NCBI GenBank assembly: GCA_017634575.1
Contig: JAGBND010000088.1
Span: forward strand, 1 to 61,733
Origin: Bacillota bacterium
Lineage (GTDB): Bacteria > Bacillota > Clostridia > Lachnospirales > Bianqueaceae
Length of the DNA: 61,733 bases
Reading direction: 5' to 3'
Position numbers and translations under genes: made by a program. This document shows positions 32,188 to 40,861 of the stretch, piece by piece. Position 1 is the first letter of the stretch, and each line of letters starts with the position of its first letter. Below the pieces are notes generated by a model. It worked only from the letters and a program-made list of their open reading frames with translations. It searched no databases and was not told where the DNA came from.

Positions 32188-35100
32188 ATGTTTTTTGCAG
32201 TAGAAAAATTCCAACGCAGAGCCCAGGAAATGGCTCAGCGGCGGTACGTCGATATGATCCCCATCTCGCCCATGACGGCCATGGACGATCCGCTGGATGG
32301 CGATACGGTCCACACCGAGGCGCCGGCCAAGGTGGAAGGGCGCCCTTATGTTCAGGGCGATGCCTTTATTGGCCGCGATCGGTATCTTTGGATTGAGAAG
32401 ACCCTTACGCTGCCCCCGGCCCGGGAGGGCTTTGATGTGGTGGGCCGGTTCGATTTCGGCGAAACCGGCGGCGGTTTCTGCAGGGCGTTCGAGTCGCTGC
32501 TCTATGTAAACGGCACCCGCTATCAGGGCGTTGACACCTATCACAACGACGTGGTTCTGCAGGATTACGCGGGGCTTGAGACCCGCCTGACTTTCCTTCT
32601 GTGGACCGGGCTGGAGGGCGGCGGCGAGCCCCGCACCTTCCGTCACGAATACCGTCAGGCCGAGGTGGGCTATCTTCACAAGGCCGCCGACGAAATGTAT
32701 TACTTCACCCGGGCAATCGCGGGGACGCTGCCGCTGATGAGCGAGTCCGATCCCATGCGCTACCGGCTGGAGGAGGCGCTGGACCGGGCGCTGGCTCTGA
32801 TCAACTGGGACAAGGATCGTTACCTGGATACTGTCGGCGCTGCGCTTGCCAGGCTGATGGAGGAATTTGACCGGATCGGCTCCAAAACGGATCTGACCGC
32901 CTATGTGGTGGGTCATTCTCACATTGATGTGGCGTGGCTGTGGCGGTTAAAGCACACCAGGGAAAAAGCCCAGCGCACCTTCTCTACCGTGCTTCGCTAT
33001 ATGGAAGAGTTTGACGAGTACGTGTTTATGCATTCTTCGCCTCAGGTTTACAAGGATCTCAAAACCGATGCCCCTGAGCTGTATGAGCGCATCAAACAGC
33101 GGGTGGCAGAAGGCCGTTGGGAGCCGGAGGGCGGCATGTGGCTGGAGGCGGACTGCAATCTGACTTCCGGCGAGAGCCTGGCCAGGCAGCTGGAGCATGG
33201 CATCCGGTTCTTCCGGGAGGAATTCGGCAAGCCCTCCACCTATCTGTGGCTGCCGGATGTGTTCGGCTACAGCTGGGCGCTGCCGCAGATCCTGAAGCTT
33301 ACCAATATCAAGACCTTCGTGACCACTAAAATCAGCTGGAACCAGTTCAACTCGATGCCAAACGATATTTTCAAGTGGCGCGGGCTGGATGGTTCCGAGG
33401 TTTTGACTTACTTTATTGATGTTCCGGGAAGCGAGCAGGAAATTCCCATGCGCTTCTCCACTTATAATGGGAACATTTCCCCAGCGTCGGTTCTCGGAAG
33501 CTGGACCAAACAGCGCAATAAAGATATTTCCACCAATTATCTGATTGCCTATGGCCACGGCGACGGCGGCGGCGGCGTGGATCACGATATGCTGAAGATG
33601 CGCCGGGCCATGGATAAGATTCCCGGCATTCCGCATGTGAAGAGTGCCCGGGCCGGCGAGTTCCTGGATCAGCTGCATCAGGATATCGTTTCCTGGGAAG
33701 ATAAGCCGTTAAAGGAGGTTCCTGTCTGGGACGGCGAGCTCTATCTGGAATACCACCGCGGCACCTATACCTCCCAAGCCCACAACAAGCTAAACAACCG
33801 TCTGAGCGAATTTGCGCTTTCTCAGGCTGAATGGCTTTCTTCCCTGGCCTATGTGCTGGGTGGTCCATATGACAGAAAAGCCCTGTATGATAACTGGGAA
33901 ACCGTTCTGGAGCTGCAGTTCCACGACATCATCCCCGGCTCCTCCATCCGCGAGGTCTACGAGGATTCCGACCGGATGTATCAGCAGGTCCTCGAAAACA
34001 CCGAAGCCATCACCCGCCAGGCCCTTTCCCGCCTGGTGAAAAAAGAGGATGACACCTACACCGTTTACAACTTCTCCGGCTTCCCCCGCACCAGCCAGGT
34101 ATTCGTCCCGGTTAACACAGGGGACGGTTCTCTGTGTTCGGCCGAAGATCAGTCCGAAGGCCGTCTGTCTGATCCCAACGACCTGGCCGCCGAAGAGGCT
34201 TCTTATCAGTTCCGTCTGGTAACCGGCAAGGCCTTGAACGCCCAAAAGACCGAAGGCGGTTATCTGGTAGAGGTACCCGCAAAGCCCTTGTCTCTCACGA
34301 GTTTTATCGCCGAAAAAACGGAGGCGAACACAGAGAACCGTCCCCTGTGCAAATTCGACGGCAAGCACGTGAGCACACCTCATTACGAGCTTACTTTCAA
34401 TGAGCAGAACTTTATCTGCCGGCTGTACGATAAAGATCTGGACCGGGAAGTGCTCAGCGGTCTTGGCAATGCGCTGGAAATTTTTGAAGATAAGCCCATC
34501 AACTACGACAACTGGGATATCGATATCTTCTACACCCAGAAGAAGGAGTATCTGACGCCTGCGGGTCCCATTCTGCTGAAAGAAAACGGACCTCTTGGAA
34601 TGGTGCTGGAGCTTGCCTTCACATATGGACATTCCGTCCTGACCCAGCAGATCATCCTCCACAACAATTCGCGGCGGATTGACTTTGTGACCCATGTGGA
34701 TTGGCATGAGGATCACCGGCTTTTGAAGACGGCCTTCGAAACCAGTCTTCGCACCACGAAAGCCACATACGATATCCAATACGGCCATGTGGAACGCCCC
34801 ACCCACTTCAACAACAGCTGGGATTACGCCCGGTTCGAGGTAGTCGGCCACAAATGGGGCGATCTGTCCGAACAAAATTACGGCGTCGCGCTGCTTAATA
34901 ACTGTAAATATGGCTACAACGCCAAGGATGGCACCATCAAGCTCTCCCTGTTAAAGAGCAGCAAGCAGCCGGACATTCAGGCCGATATGGGCGAGCACGA
35001 TTTCACCTATTCCCTGCTTCCCCACGCAGGCGGACCCATCGATGGCGGCGTAATCCAGGAAGCGGATTTCCTGAATCTGCCTTACCATCTGGTAAGCGGC

Positions 35101-35379
35101 ATTTCTCCGGTTGCCGGACTGGATCTGTTCCGGATCGAAGGCGAAGGCATCCATGTGGACGCCATCAAGAAAGCCGAAGATACCGGCGATCTGGTGCTCC
35201 GCTTCCACGAATGCTTCGGCGGAACACAGAAGATCCGCATCACCTCCGATTTTCAGATCAAGTCCTTCACAGAAGCGAACCTGCTCGAGCAGCCCATCGG
35301 CGAGACCATCGAGGCCTCCGAGATCAGCCGGACGGTGAAGCCTTTTGAAATCGTGAACTATCTGGTGAAGATCAGATAA
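32188..35379 (+). CDS. GH38 family alpha-mannosidase
   Basis: A 1063-residue cytoplasmic zinc glycosidase that removes alpha-linked mannose. The catalytic domain has the zinc-site motif HSHIDVAWLW (from His243) and the likely nucleophile Asp357 in WLPDVFGYSWALPQ; another site element is GHGDGGGG. The beta-rich C-terminal half is complete. Two copies of the dispersed palindromic repeat lie inside the frame, encoding NTGDGSLC (about 643-650) and NTENRPLC (about 714-721) in regions that are probably surface loops. Both keep the frame open. The start follows CAGGAGG. It stands alone between its promoter and a terminator. Confidence 0.93.
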   Translation: MFFAVEKFQRRAQEMAQRRYVDMIPISPMTAMDDPLDGDTVHTEAPAKVEGRPYVQGDAFIGRDRYLWIEKTLTLPPAREGFDVVGRFDFGETGGGFCRAFESLLYVNGTRYQGVDTYHNDVVLQDYAGLETRLTFLLWTGLEGGGEPRTFRHEYRQAEVGYLHKAADEMYYFTRAIAGTLPLMSESDPMRYRLEEALDRALALINWDKDRYLDTVGAALARLMEEFDRIGSKTDLTAYVVGHSHIDVAWLWRLKHTREKAQRTFSTVLRYMEEFDEYVFMHSSPQVYKDLKTDAPELYERIKQRVAEGRWEPEGGMWLEADCNLTSGESLARQLEHGIRFFREEFGKPSTYLWLPDVFGYSWALPQILKLTNIKTFVTTKISWNQFNSMPNDIFKWRGLDGSEVLTYFIDVPGSEQEIPMRFSTYNGNISPASVLGSWTKQRNKDISTNYLIAYGHGDGGGGVDHDMLKMRRAMDKIPGIPHVKSARAGEFLDQLHQDIVSWEDKPLKEVPVWDGELYLEYHRGTYTSQAHNKLNNRLSEFALSQAEWLSSLAYVLGGPYDRKALYDNWETVLELQFHDIIPGSSIREVYEDSDRMYQQVLENTEAITRQALSRLVKKEDDTYTVYNFSGFPRTSQVFVPVNTGDGSLCSAEDQSEGRLSDPNDLAAEEASYQFRLVTGKALNAQKTEGGYLVEVPAKPLSLTSFIAEKTEANTENRPLCKFDGKHVSTPHYELTFNEQNFICRLYDKDLDREVLSGLGNALEIFEDKPINYDNWDIDIFYTQKKEYLTPAGPILLKENGPLGMVLELAFTYGHSVLTQQIILHNNSRRIDFVTHVDWHEDHRLLKTAFETSLRTTKATYDIQYGHVERPTHFNNSWDYARFEVVGHKWGDLSEQNYGVALLNNCKYGYNAKDGTIKLSLLKSSKQPDIQADMGEHDFTYSLLPHAGGPIDGGVIQEADFLNLPYHLVSGISPVAGLDLFRIEGEGIHVDAIKKAEDTGDLVLRFHECFGGTQKIRITSDFQIKSFTEANLLEQPIGETIEASEISRTVKPFEIVNYLVKIR
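34114..34138 (-). repeat. Dispersed palindromic repeat inside the alpha-mannosidase gene, copy 1
   Basis: A 25-bp copy in inverse orientation (AACACAGGGGACGGTTCTC then TGTGTT), the exact complement of the copy at 10891-10915. It is read in frame as codons 643 to 651. Confidence 0.85.
34327..34350 (+). repeat. Dispersed palindromic repeat inside the alpha-mannosidase gene, copy 2
   Basis: AACACAGAGAACCGTCCCC then TGTGC, identical to the copy at 18483-18506. It is read in frame as codons 714 to 721. Confidence 0.85.
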
Positions 35380-35395
35380 AAAGAAAACTCATCGG

Positions 35396-35475
35396 TTTTG
35401 GACAACTGCTGTCCAAAAAATGAGGCGCTGTCTCCATTCAGCTGTATTGGCTGTTTTGAGACAACGCCTTTTTTA
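35396..35475 (+). terminator. Terminator region after the alpha-mannosidase gene
   Basis: A first stem (TTTTGGACA/TGTCCAAAA, 35396-35418) is followed by a larger one, AGGCG-CTGTCTC paired with GAGACA-ACGCCT, ending in TTTTTT (35423-35475). Confidence 0.75.
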
Positions 35476-35508
35476 TTGAATGAGAAAAACGAGACGCTCC
35501 ATTTCGTT

Positions 35509-35940
35509 TCATCGGAGCATCCGAAGCTGATTCACGATCATCTGGACGCGGCTGATCGCCTCATCCACCTGTCGTTTCGCCTCGGAGATCTTCGACTGGA
35601 CGAACAGATCGGCCAGCAGGCCGTCGAAGAAGAAATCGGCAAAGGTCAGAAAACCGCCGATCTCAACGTTCAGATAGTTCAGATCCTGCACGTCCCTCAG
35701 CTCATTCTGAAAGCGGGACAGATCCCTTTTCGCAAGCTCGATATTCCGCTGGGCATCGCTCATTTTGGAATGCTTGAAAAGGCCGGAGATCAGGCCGCCG
35801 TTCTTGCCGCCCAGAATGTCCAGAAGACCCCAGTTTCCGGCGCTGTCCAGCGCTCTTCTGGCTTCCCGAAGCGACCGCAGTGACTGCTCGCCCGCCTGAA
35901 TCGCTTCATTAACTTCTCTCATATATGTAATACTTTCCAT
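35509..35940 (-). CDS. Small conserved helical protein of unknown function
   Basis: A 143-residue protein with N- and C-terminal amphipathic helices (AIQAGEQSLRSLREARRALD and AKRQVDEAISRVQMIVNQLR) around a Gly-rich central stretch (GLLDILGGKNGGLISGLFKH) and a hydrophobic patch (GFLTFADFFFDGLLADLF). It is probably soluble or peripherally membrane-bound. I do not recognise the family, though its composition looks like a real conserved protein. Two ATGs in a row (35943 and 35940) follow AGGAGG; the second has better spacing. A strong hairpin lies in its 5' leader. It lies downstream of rsmA in the same direction. Confidence 0.7.
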   Translation of the reverse strand: MESITYMREVNEAIQAGEQSLRSLREARRALDSAGNWGLLDILGGKNGGLISGLFKHSKMSDAQRNIELAKRDLSRFQNELRDVQDLNYLNVEIGGFLTFADFFFDGLLADLFVQSKISEAKRQVDEAISRVQMIVNQLRMLR

Positions 35941-35962
35941 CATGATCCTCCTGTGTATCTTC

Positions 35963-35997
35963 AATGAGACAACCAGACCCGGTCCATTTGTCTCATT
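35963..35997 (-). promoter_or_regulatory. Hairpin in the leader of the small helical protein gene
   Basis: AATGAGACAA and TTGTCTCATT (10-bp arms) enclose GACC/GGTC, giving a two-stage stem. It starts just upstream of the ribosome site of the gene at 35940 and has no T run. It may affect translation or bind a regulator. A possible -10 TATACT lies at 36015-36020. Confidence 0.45.
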
Positions 35998-36046
35998 TCA
36001 ATCTTCATGAACAAAGTATATATCATTCCATGGGAAAGTCTGCGCT

Positions 36047-37087
36047 TCATGCCTGTTCGGTCAAATTGTTTGCTAATTTGGCGAAGTCCTGTAGGAAAAG
36101 AGCCTCTCCTCGAATGGTTGGTGAAAGATTTTCTTTTTCAAGTGCCTGCTGGATCACTTCTTTTGTGAGCGGGATCAGGCGGCCGTTAGAAAGACGCACC
36201 TGTGATCCCAATTCCGGACTGCCCGCCAGAGAGTTGACCAGCGTTTTGCGCCGCTGACCGAAGGCAGCGCGGATCAGCTTAAACATAAAGTGAGCGTCAC
36301 AGACTTCAACCGGCGGAGCCGATCTTCTTGTCAGCCGGATGACGGCGGAGCCGACATTCGGTCTCGGCATGAAGCAGTTAGGCGGCACATGCGCGGCGAT
36401 ATAAGGCTCGGCATAGTACTGGACCGCTAAAGACAGCGCGCCGTAGTCCTTGGTGCCGGGCTTTGCCTGCATGCGTCTGGCCACCTCTTCCTGGACCATG
36501 ACCGTCACCGATGCAAGTGGCACGCCGCTCTCAAACAGCGCCATAATAATCGGCGTCGTAATATAATAAGGAAGATTTGCTACCACCTTCACCGGTCGGC
36601 TGATCTGCTGTTCCTCAAAAAAAGCGGGCAGATCGATCTTCATAAAATCCGTATGGAGGATCGTTAAATGGGGATAGTCCCCCAGATTCTCCTGAAGAAT
36701 CGGGATCAGCCTGTCGTCAATTTCAACGGCATATACATGGCCAATGGCATCATTTCCGGCCGAGGCCACGCCAGCATCCGCAGCCGCATCCACAGCGGCG
36801 TCAACGGCTTCCCCCACAGAACCATCCACGGTATCATCCGGACGCGCATCACCTGCTTCTGCCGGCAGCGTCGCCTCGCACAGGGCCTGGGTCAGGGATC
36901 CGATGCCCGGACCGATTTCCAGACAGATGTCCCCCGGGCCGATGTCGGCGGCGCGGATGATCTTATCCAGCACATGCATGTCGATCAGAAAGTTCTGACC
37001 GAGCTGCTTTTTAAACTGAAAGCCGTGCTTCTGAAGCACCTGGATGGTGTTTTTGGGCACGGCTATAAATTCGTCTCTGCTTTTCAT
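36047..37087 (-). CDS. rsmA: 16S rRNA dimethyladenosine transferase
   Basis: A 346-residue homologue of RsmA/KsgA, which dimethylates two adenines near the 3' end of 16S rRNA. Landmarks: QNFLIDMHVLDKII, SAM motif LEIGPGIGSLTQAL (about 56-69), acidic motif VEIDDRLIPIL and catalytic NLPYYITTPI. Between the SAM motif and the acidic motif there is an Ala/Asp/Gly-rich insertion of about 40 residues (DGSVGEAVDAAVDAAADAG is part of it) where normal RsmA has under ten; this accounts for the extra length over the usual 270-300. The frame is intact on both sides. It is the third gene of the metG-tatD-rsmA series. Confidence 0.92.
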   Translation of the reverse strand: MKSRDEFIAVPKNTIQVLQKHGFQFKKQLGQNFLIDMHVLDKIIRAADIGPGDICLEIGPGIGSLTQALCEATLPAEAGDARPDDTVDGSVGEAVDAAVDAAADAGVASAGNDAIGHVYAVEIDDRLIPILQENLGDYPHLTILHTDFMKIDLPAFFEEQQISRPVKVVANLPYYITTPIIMALFESGVPLASVTVMVQEEVARRMQAKPGTKDYGALSLAVQYYAEPYIAAHVPPNCFMPRPNVGSAVIRLTRRSAPPVEVCDAHFMFKLIRAAFGQRRKTLVNSLAGSPELGSQVRLSNGRLIPLTKEVIQQALEKENLSPTIRGEALFLQDFAKLANNLTEQA

Positions 37088-37193
37088 ATATTCGGAATAA
37101 TTTCTCTGATGTCATCTGTTTACTCTATTTGGACAGCCATCCCTCTGCCGGCAGCGAAGCATATTTTATCTTCATCTTCAGCGCTAAGAGCCG

Positions 37194-38036
37194 TTACCTG
37201 ACTTTGATACCGAAGAGCTTTTCCATATTGGCATTGGTCACGCGGTAAACCTCTTCCACACTGATTTCCTTCAGTTCAGCGATCTTCTGTGCAACAAAAG
37301 GAATGTTCCGGGAATCATTGCGCTTGCCTCTGTTCGGCACCGGCGCCAGATAAGGCCCATCGGTTTCGAGCAGCAGAGAGGTTAGCGGGATTTCCTTTAC
37401 GGTGCGCAGAATTTTCTTAACATCCGGGAAGGTCAGCATGCCTCCGATTCCCAAATAGAATCCCATATCCACATATTTCTCAGCCATTTCCAGATTGCCG
37501 GTATAGCTGTGAATCACGCCGGTTAGGTCCGCCTGGGCATATTCGCTGACAATATCGAAGGTATCCTGCACGGCCTCCCGGCTGTGAACGATGACCGGTT
37601 TTTCCAGCTCGATGGCCAGCTCGCATTGCTCACAGAAGAAATCCTGCTGCATGTCCCTCGGCGAAAAATCATAGTGATAATCCAGTCCGATCTCGCCGAT
37701 GGCAACAACCTTGGGATGGCTGGTGGCATAAGCAAAAATCTCTTCCAGATCGTCAACCGTAAGTCCCTTCACATCATGGGGATGGACACCCATAGCCCCA
37801 TAGACGAAAGGATATTTTTCCATCAGCTTCAGGGTCTTTTCACAGCTTTTAAGATCCGTCGCGCAGTTGATCACCGCATGGCAGCCTGCCTCGTATACGG
37901 CTTTCAGCAGGCTGTCACGGTCCTGGTCGAATTTAGGGTCATCATAGTGAATATGACTGTCCGCAAATACAAAATGATTATCAACCGGACGTGCCTCTTC
38001 GTTCCCCCGGTTCTCCTTTTGACTCACTTCGCTCAT
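37194..38036 (-). CDS. tatD: TatD family metal-dependent deoxyribonuclease
   Basis: A 280-residue amidohydrolase-fold nuclease that degrades DNA from the 3' end. Metal ligands are in DSHIHYDDPKFDQD (near residue 25), GEIGLDYHYD, PVIVHSREA, GVIHSYTG and LLETDGPYLAP. There is an extra polar N-terminus of about 20 residues (MSEVSQKENRGNEEARP) compared with usual members. Its ATG overlaps the metG stop codon as TGATG, so it is coupled to metG. The metG-tatD-rsmA order is common in Bacillota. Confidence 0.93.
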   Translation of the reverse strand: MSEVSQKENRGNEEARPVDNHFVFADSHIHYDDPKFDQDRDSLLKAVYEAGCHAVINCATDLKSCEKTLKLMEKYPFVYGAMGVHPHDVKGLTVDDLEEIFAYATSHPKVVAIGEIGLDYHYDFSPRDMQQDFFCEQCELAIELEKPVIVHSREAVQDTFDIVSEYAQADLTGVIHSYTGNLEMAEKYVDMGFYLGIGGMLTFPDVKKILRTVKEIPLTSLLLETDGPYLAPVPNRGKRNDSRNIPFVAQKIAELKEISVEEVYRVTNANMEKLFGIKVR

Positions 38037-40054
38037 CAGGATACGATGCTCCCGGCAGGGAAGTCCTTTTCAGGGCTCAGCAGGCAGACATTCCCTTCTG
38101 CATCTTCTGCGCAGAGGATCATGCCCTCCGACAATGTGCCGGCCAGCTTGGCAGGGGCAAGATTCGTCACAACAATCACTTTCTTGCCAACCATCTCTTC
38201 CGGGCTGTACCACTTGGCGATGCCGGATACGATCTGACGGACTTCGCTGCCGATCTTCACCTGGGAGCAAAGCAGCTTCTTGGATTTCTCCACCTTCTTA
38301 CATTCCAGAATCTCGCCAACCTTCAGCTCCACTTTTGCAAAATCGTCAATGGTAATCTGCTCTTTGGCAGGCTCCGCCTCAGCCGCAGCGGATGCCTTTG
38401 TCTCGGCGCCGGGCTTGCTTCCGGCAGATTTAGCTGCTTCTGCTTTGGCAGCCGCCTCTTTTGCCTTGGCTGCCGCCTCGTCTCTGGCCTCGATCTCCGC
38501 CAGAATCTTCTTTTCGTCCACACGCTGGAATAGAGCAACCGGCTCGCCGATTTCTTCTCCCGCCTTCAGAAGGCCGAAGCTCTCCAGGGATTCAAGCCCT
38601 CTGTTTTCTTCCGCAACATTCAAATGATCCAGAATGGCTTTCGCGCTGTCCGGCAGATAGGCGCCCAGCAGCGTTCCGATAAACCGGATTGCCTCCAGCA
38701 GATTGTACATGACGGATCCAAGACGGGCCTTCTGGGACTCATCCTTAGCCAGGGCCCAGGGCATGGTCTCGTCAATATATTTATTGCAGCGGCGGGAAAG
38801 CTCGATGACCGCCTCCAGCGCATCCGCAATATGCAGATCCACCATCGCCTCGTTCACGGTTTTAGCTGTGGAAAGAGACAAATCCACCAGCTCCTGATCA
38901 AGGGATGCCACCTCGCCCTGCTCCTGAAGAACAGGTCCGAAGTACTTCTGCTGCATGGACAGGGTACGGTTCACCAGGTTGCCCAGGGTGTTGGCCAGGT
39001 CGCTGTTGTAACGGGCCATGAAGGTAGCATAGGTGATGTTGCCGTCGCTGGCAAAGGGCATCTCATGCAGCATGAAATAACGCACCGCATCGACGCCAAA
39101 ACGCTCCACCATCTCGTCCGCATAGATCAGGTTGCCCTTGGATTTACTCATTTTATCGTTGTTCATCAGCATCCACGGATGGCCGAACACCTGCTTTGGC
39201 AGCGGCTCGCCCATAGCCATCAGGAAAATCGGCCAGTAGATGGTGTGGAAACGCAGGATGTCCTTGCCGATCAGATGCAGATCCGCAGGCCACAGATATT
39301 TGTACTTATCTGAGCTGTTCTCGCCGTCGTAACCGATGCCGGTGATGTAGTTGTTCAGCGCGTCCATCCACACATACACCACATGCTTGGGATCAAAGTC
39401 CACAGGAATGCCCCAGGTAAAGGAGCTTCTGGACACGCACAGATCCTGCAGGCCGGGCTTCAGGAAATTGTTGACCATCTCGCGTTTTCTGGCCTCAGGC
39501 TGGATAAACTTCGGATGATCTTCAATATACTGCATCAGGCGGTCCTGATATTTGCTCATTTTGAAGAAATACGCCTCTTCCTTGGCTTTGGTAACCGGCC
39601 GGCCACAGTCCGGGCACTTGCCGTCCACCAGCTGGGACTCGGTAAAGAAGCTCTCGCAGGGGACGCAGTACCAGCCCTCGTAGGCTCCTTTGTAAATATC
39701 ACCCTGATCGTACAGCTTTTTGAAAATATGCTGCACGCTCTTCACATGATCCTCGTCGGTGGTGCGGATAAACTTGTCATAGCTGGTATTCATCAGATCC
39801 CAGATCCGCTTCACCTCGCCGGCCACGCGGTCTACATACTGTTTGGGGGTGATGCCTTCGGCCTTAGCCTTCAGTTCCACCTTCTGACCATGCTCGTCGG
39901 TACCGGTCATAAAGAAAACATCGTATCCTTCCAGGCGGCGATAGCGGGCAATAGCATCCGCAAGCACAATCTCGTAGGTATTGCCGATATGCGGCTTGCC
40001 GGAAGCATAGGCAATGGCTGTGGTTAAATAATACTTTCCTTTGTTTTTCATCAT
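38036..40054 (-). CDS. metG: Methionyl-tRNA synthetase
   Basis: A 672-residue class I synthetase that charges tRNA-Met. HIGN (His22, in SGKPHIGNTY) and KMSKS (in NNDKMSKSKGN) are present. The zinc knuckle is CVPCESFFTESQLVDGKCPD, with one CxxC pair on each side. An Ala/Lys-rich linker (about 520-570) leads to a C-terminal tRNA-binding domain (FAKVELKVGEILECKKVEKS, then LAPAKLAGTLSEGM). This is the long form. Two ATGs in a row (40054 and 40051) follow GGAG at 3 and 6 bp, so the start may be 40051. A consensus promoter lies upstream. Confidence 0.97.
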   Translation of the reverse strand: MMKNKGKYYLTTAIAYASGKPHIGNTYEIVLADAIARYRRLEGYDVFFMTGTDEHGQKVELKAKAEGITPKQYVDRVAGEVKRIWDLMNTSYDKFIRTTDEDHVKSVQHIFKKLYDQGDIYKGAYEGWYCVPCESFFTESQLVDGKCPDCGRPVTKAKEEAYFFKMSKYQDRLMQYIEDHPKFIQPEARKREMVNNFLKPGLQDLCVSRSSFTWGIPVDFDPKHVVYVWMDALNNYITGIGYDGENSSDKYKYLWPADLHLIGKDILRFHTIYWPIFLMAMGEPLPKQVFGHPWMLMNNDKMSKSKGNLIYADEMVERFGVDAVRYFMLHEMPFASDGNITYATFMARYNSDLANTLGNLVNRTLSMQQKYFGPVLQEQGEVASLDQELVDLSLSTAKTVNEAMVDLHIADALEAVIELSRRCNKYIDETMPWALAKDESQKARLGSVMYNLLEAIRFIGTLLGAYLPDSAKAILDHLNVAEENRGLESLESFGLLKAGEEIGEPVALFQRVDEKKILAEIEARDEAAAKAKEAAAKAEAAKSAGSKPGAETKASAAAEAEPAKEQITIDDFAKVELKVGEILECKKVEKSKKLLCSQVKIGSEVRQIVSGIAKWYSPEEMVGKKVIVVTNLAPAKLAGTLSEGMILCAEDAEGNVCLLSPEKDFPAGSIVS

Positions 40055-40098
40055 CTTCTCCTATCCGGATACAGTCAAATTAAGGGATAATCTTATAT

Positions 40099-40127
40099 AG
40101 TTTACACTTTTATGAATGAAGTGTCAA
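40099..40127 (-). promoter_or_regulatory. Promoter of the metG-tatD-rsmA genes
   Basis: On the minus strand TTGACA (40122-40127) and TAAACT (40099-40104) are spaced by 17 bp. No T-box is visible in the short leader. Confidence 0.65.
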
Positions 40128-40173
40128 TATTCATTTAAAAGGCGGCTAATCATCTTGACGCGGCGTTCCTTCC

Positions 40174-40202
40174 TTTACTTAGCCCATTGCCTGTGATATA
40201 CT
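40174..40202 (+). promoter_or_regulatory. Promoter of the HIT protein gene
   Basis: TTTACT (40174-40179) and TATACT (40197-40202) are spaced by 17 bp, with an extended -10 TG one base upstream of the -10. Confidence 0.55.
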
Positions 40203-40227
40203 CAAAAAAACGATTGGAGGTATCGTT

Positions 40228-40650
40228 ATGAAAGACCCTAATTGCGGTTATTGCGCCGGCGGAGCCCCTCTGGCAGCCTTTGGCATTAAAATCTGCGATC
40301 TCAGCGTTTCCCAGCTGATCCTGTTCAAGGAGCAGTCTCATCCGGGACGGTGCATCGTCGCCTATAAAGATCACGTCAGTGAAATCGTTGATATTTCCGA
40401 AGAAGACAGAATCGCCTTTTTTGCCGATGTGGCCACGGCAGCCCGGGCGATTCATGCCGCTTTTCATCCGGATAAGCTCAATTACGGCGCCTATGGAGAT
40501 ACCGGATGCCACCTGCACTTTCATCTGGTTCCCAAATATAAGGACCAGTTCGAATGGGGCGGCGTTTTCGCCATGAATCCCGGTCAGCGTTTTCTGTCAG
40601 ATGAAAAATACGAAAAAATGATTGAACAAATTAAAGCGAATTTAGACTAA
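40228..40650 (+). CDS. HIT family nucleotide-binding hydrolase
   Basis: A 140-residue histidine-triad protein that cleaves nucleoside phosphoramidates or dinucleotides. The triad is HLHFHLVPK (about 93-101). An N-terminal CGYC (Cys6-x2-Cys9) may be half of a zinc site. Other family features are HPGRCIVAYKDHV and the tail SDEKYEKMIEQI. Length is typical. The start follows TTGGAGG. It is a single gene ending at a long hairpin with a T run. Confidence 0.88.
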   Translation: MKDPNCGYCAGGAPLAAFGIKICDLSVSQLILFKEQSHPGRCIVAYKDHVSEIVDISEEDRIAFFADVATAARAIHAAFHPDKLNYGAYGDTGCHLHFHLVPKYKDQFEWGGVFAMNPGQRFLSDEKYEKMIEQIKANLD

Positions 40651-40675
40651 CTATCTGCGCGCAGCATAACGCATG

Positions 40676-40730
40676 AAGATGAAGGGGACAGGAACTGTAT
40701 GAGCAGCAATTCCTGTCCCCTTCATCTTTT
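40676..40730 (+). terminator. Long hairpin after the HIT gene, terminator or repeat-derived
   Basis: Perfect 19-bp arms (40676-40694 and 40710-40728), with GAAGGGGACAGGAA at the heart of the left arm, around a 15-base loop and followed by a T run. The GGGGACAGGAA sequence recalls the GGGGACGG core of the dispersed repeat, so it may be a second repeat family acting as a terminator. Confidence 0.65.
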
Positions 40731-40792
40731 TGAGCGAAGCCATCCAGCAGGCTCTTGTTGCTTCTGCACAAAAGCAGCCGCTGATTTTTGGA

Positions 40793-40844
40793 TTGCAAAG
40801 AACAAACTATACGATATATAATAGACAAAATGAAATCGTTATCA
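40793..40844 (+). promoter_or_regulatory. Promoter and LacI/CcpA-type operator of the GH13 gene
   Basis: TTGCAA (40793-40798) and TATAAT (40817-40822) are spaced by 18 bp. TGAAATCGTTATCA (40831-40844) follows at the start of transcription. It fits the pattern TGnAAnCG...CA of LacI-family and catabolite-control operators and resembles the operator upstream of the EIIBCA gene. Confidence 0.6.
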
Positions 40845-40861
40845 AAAAGGAGGAAACGCTT

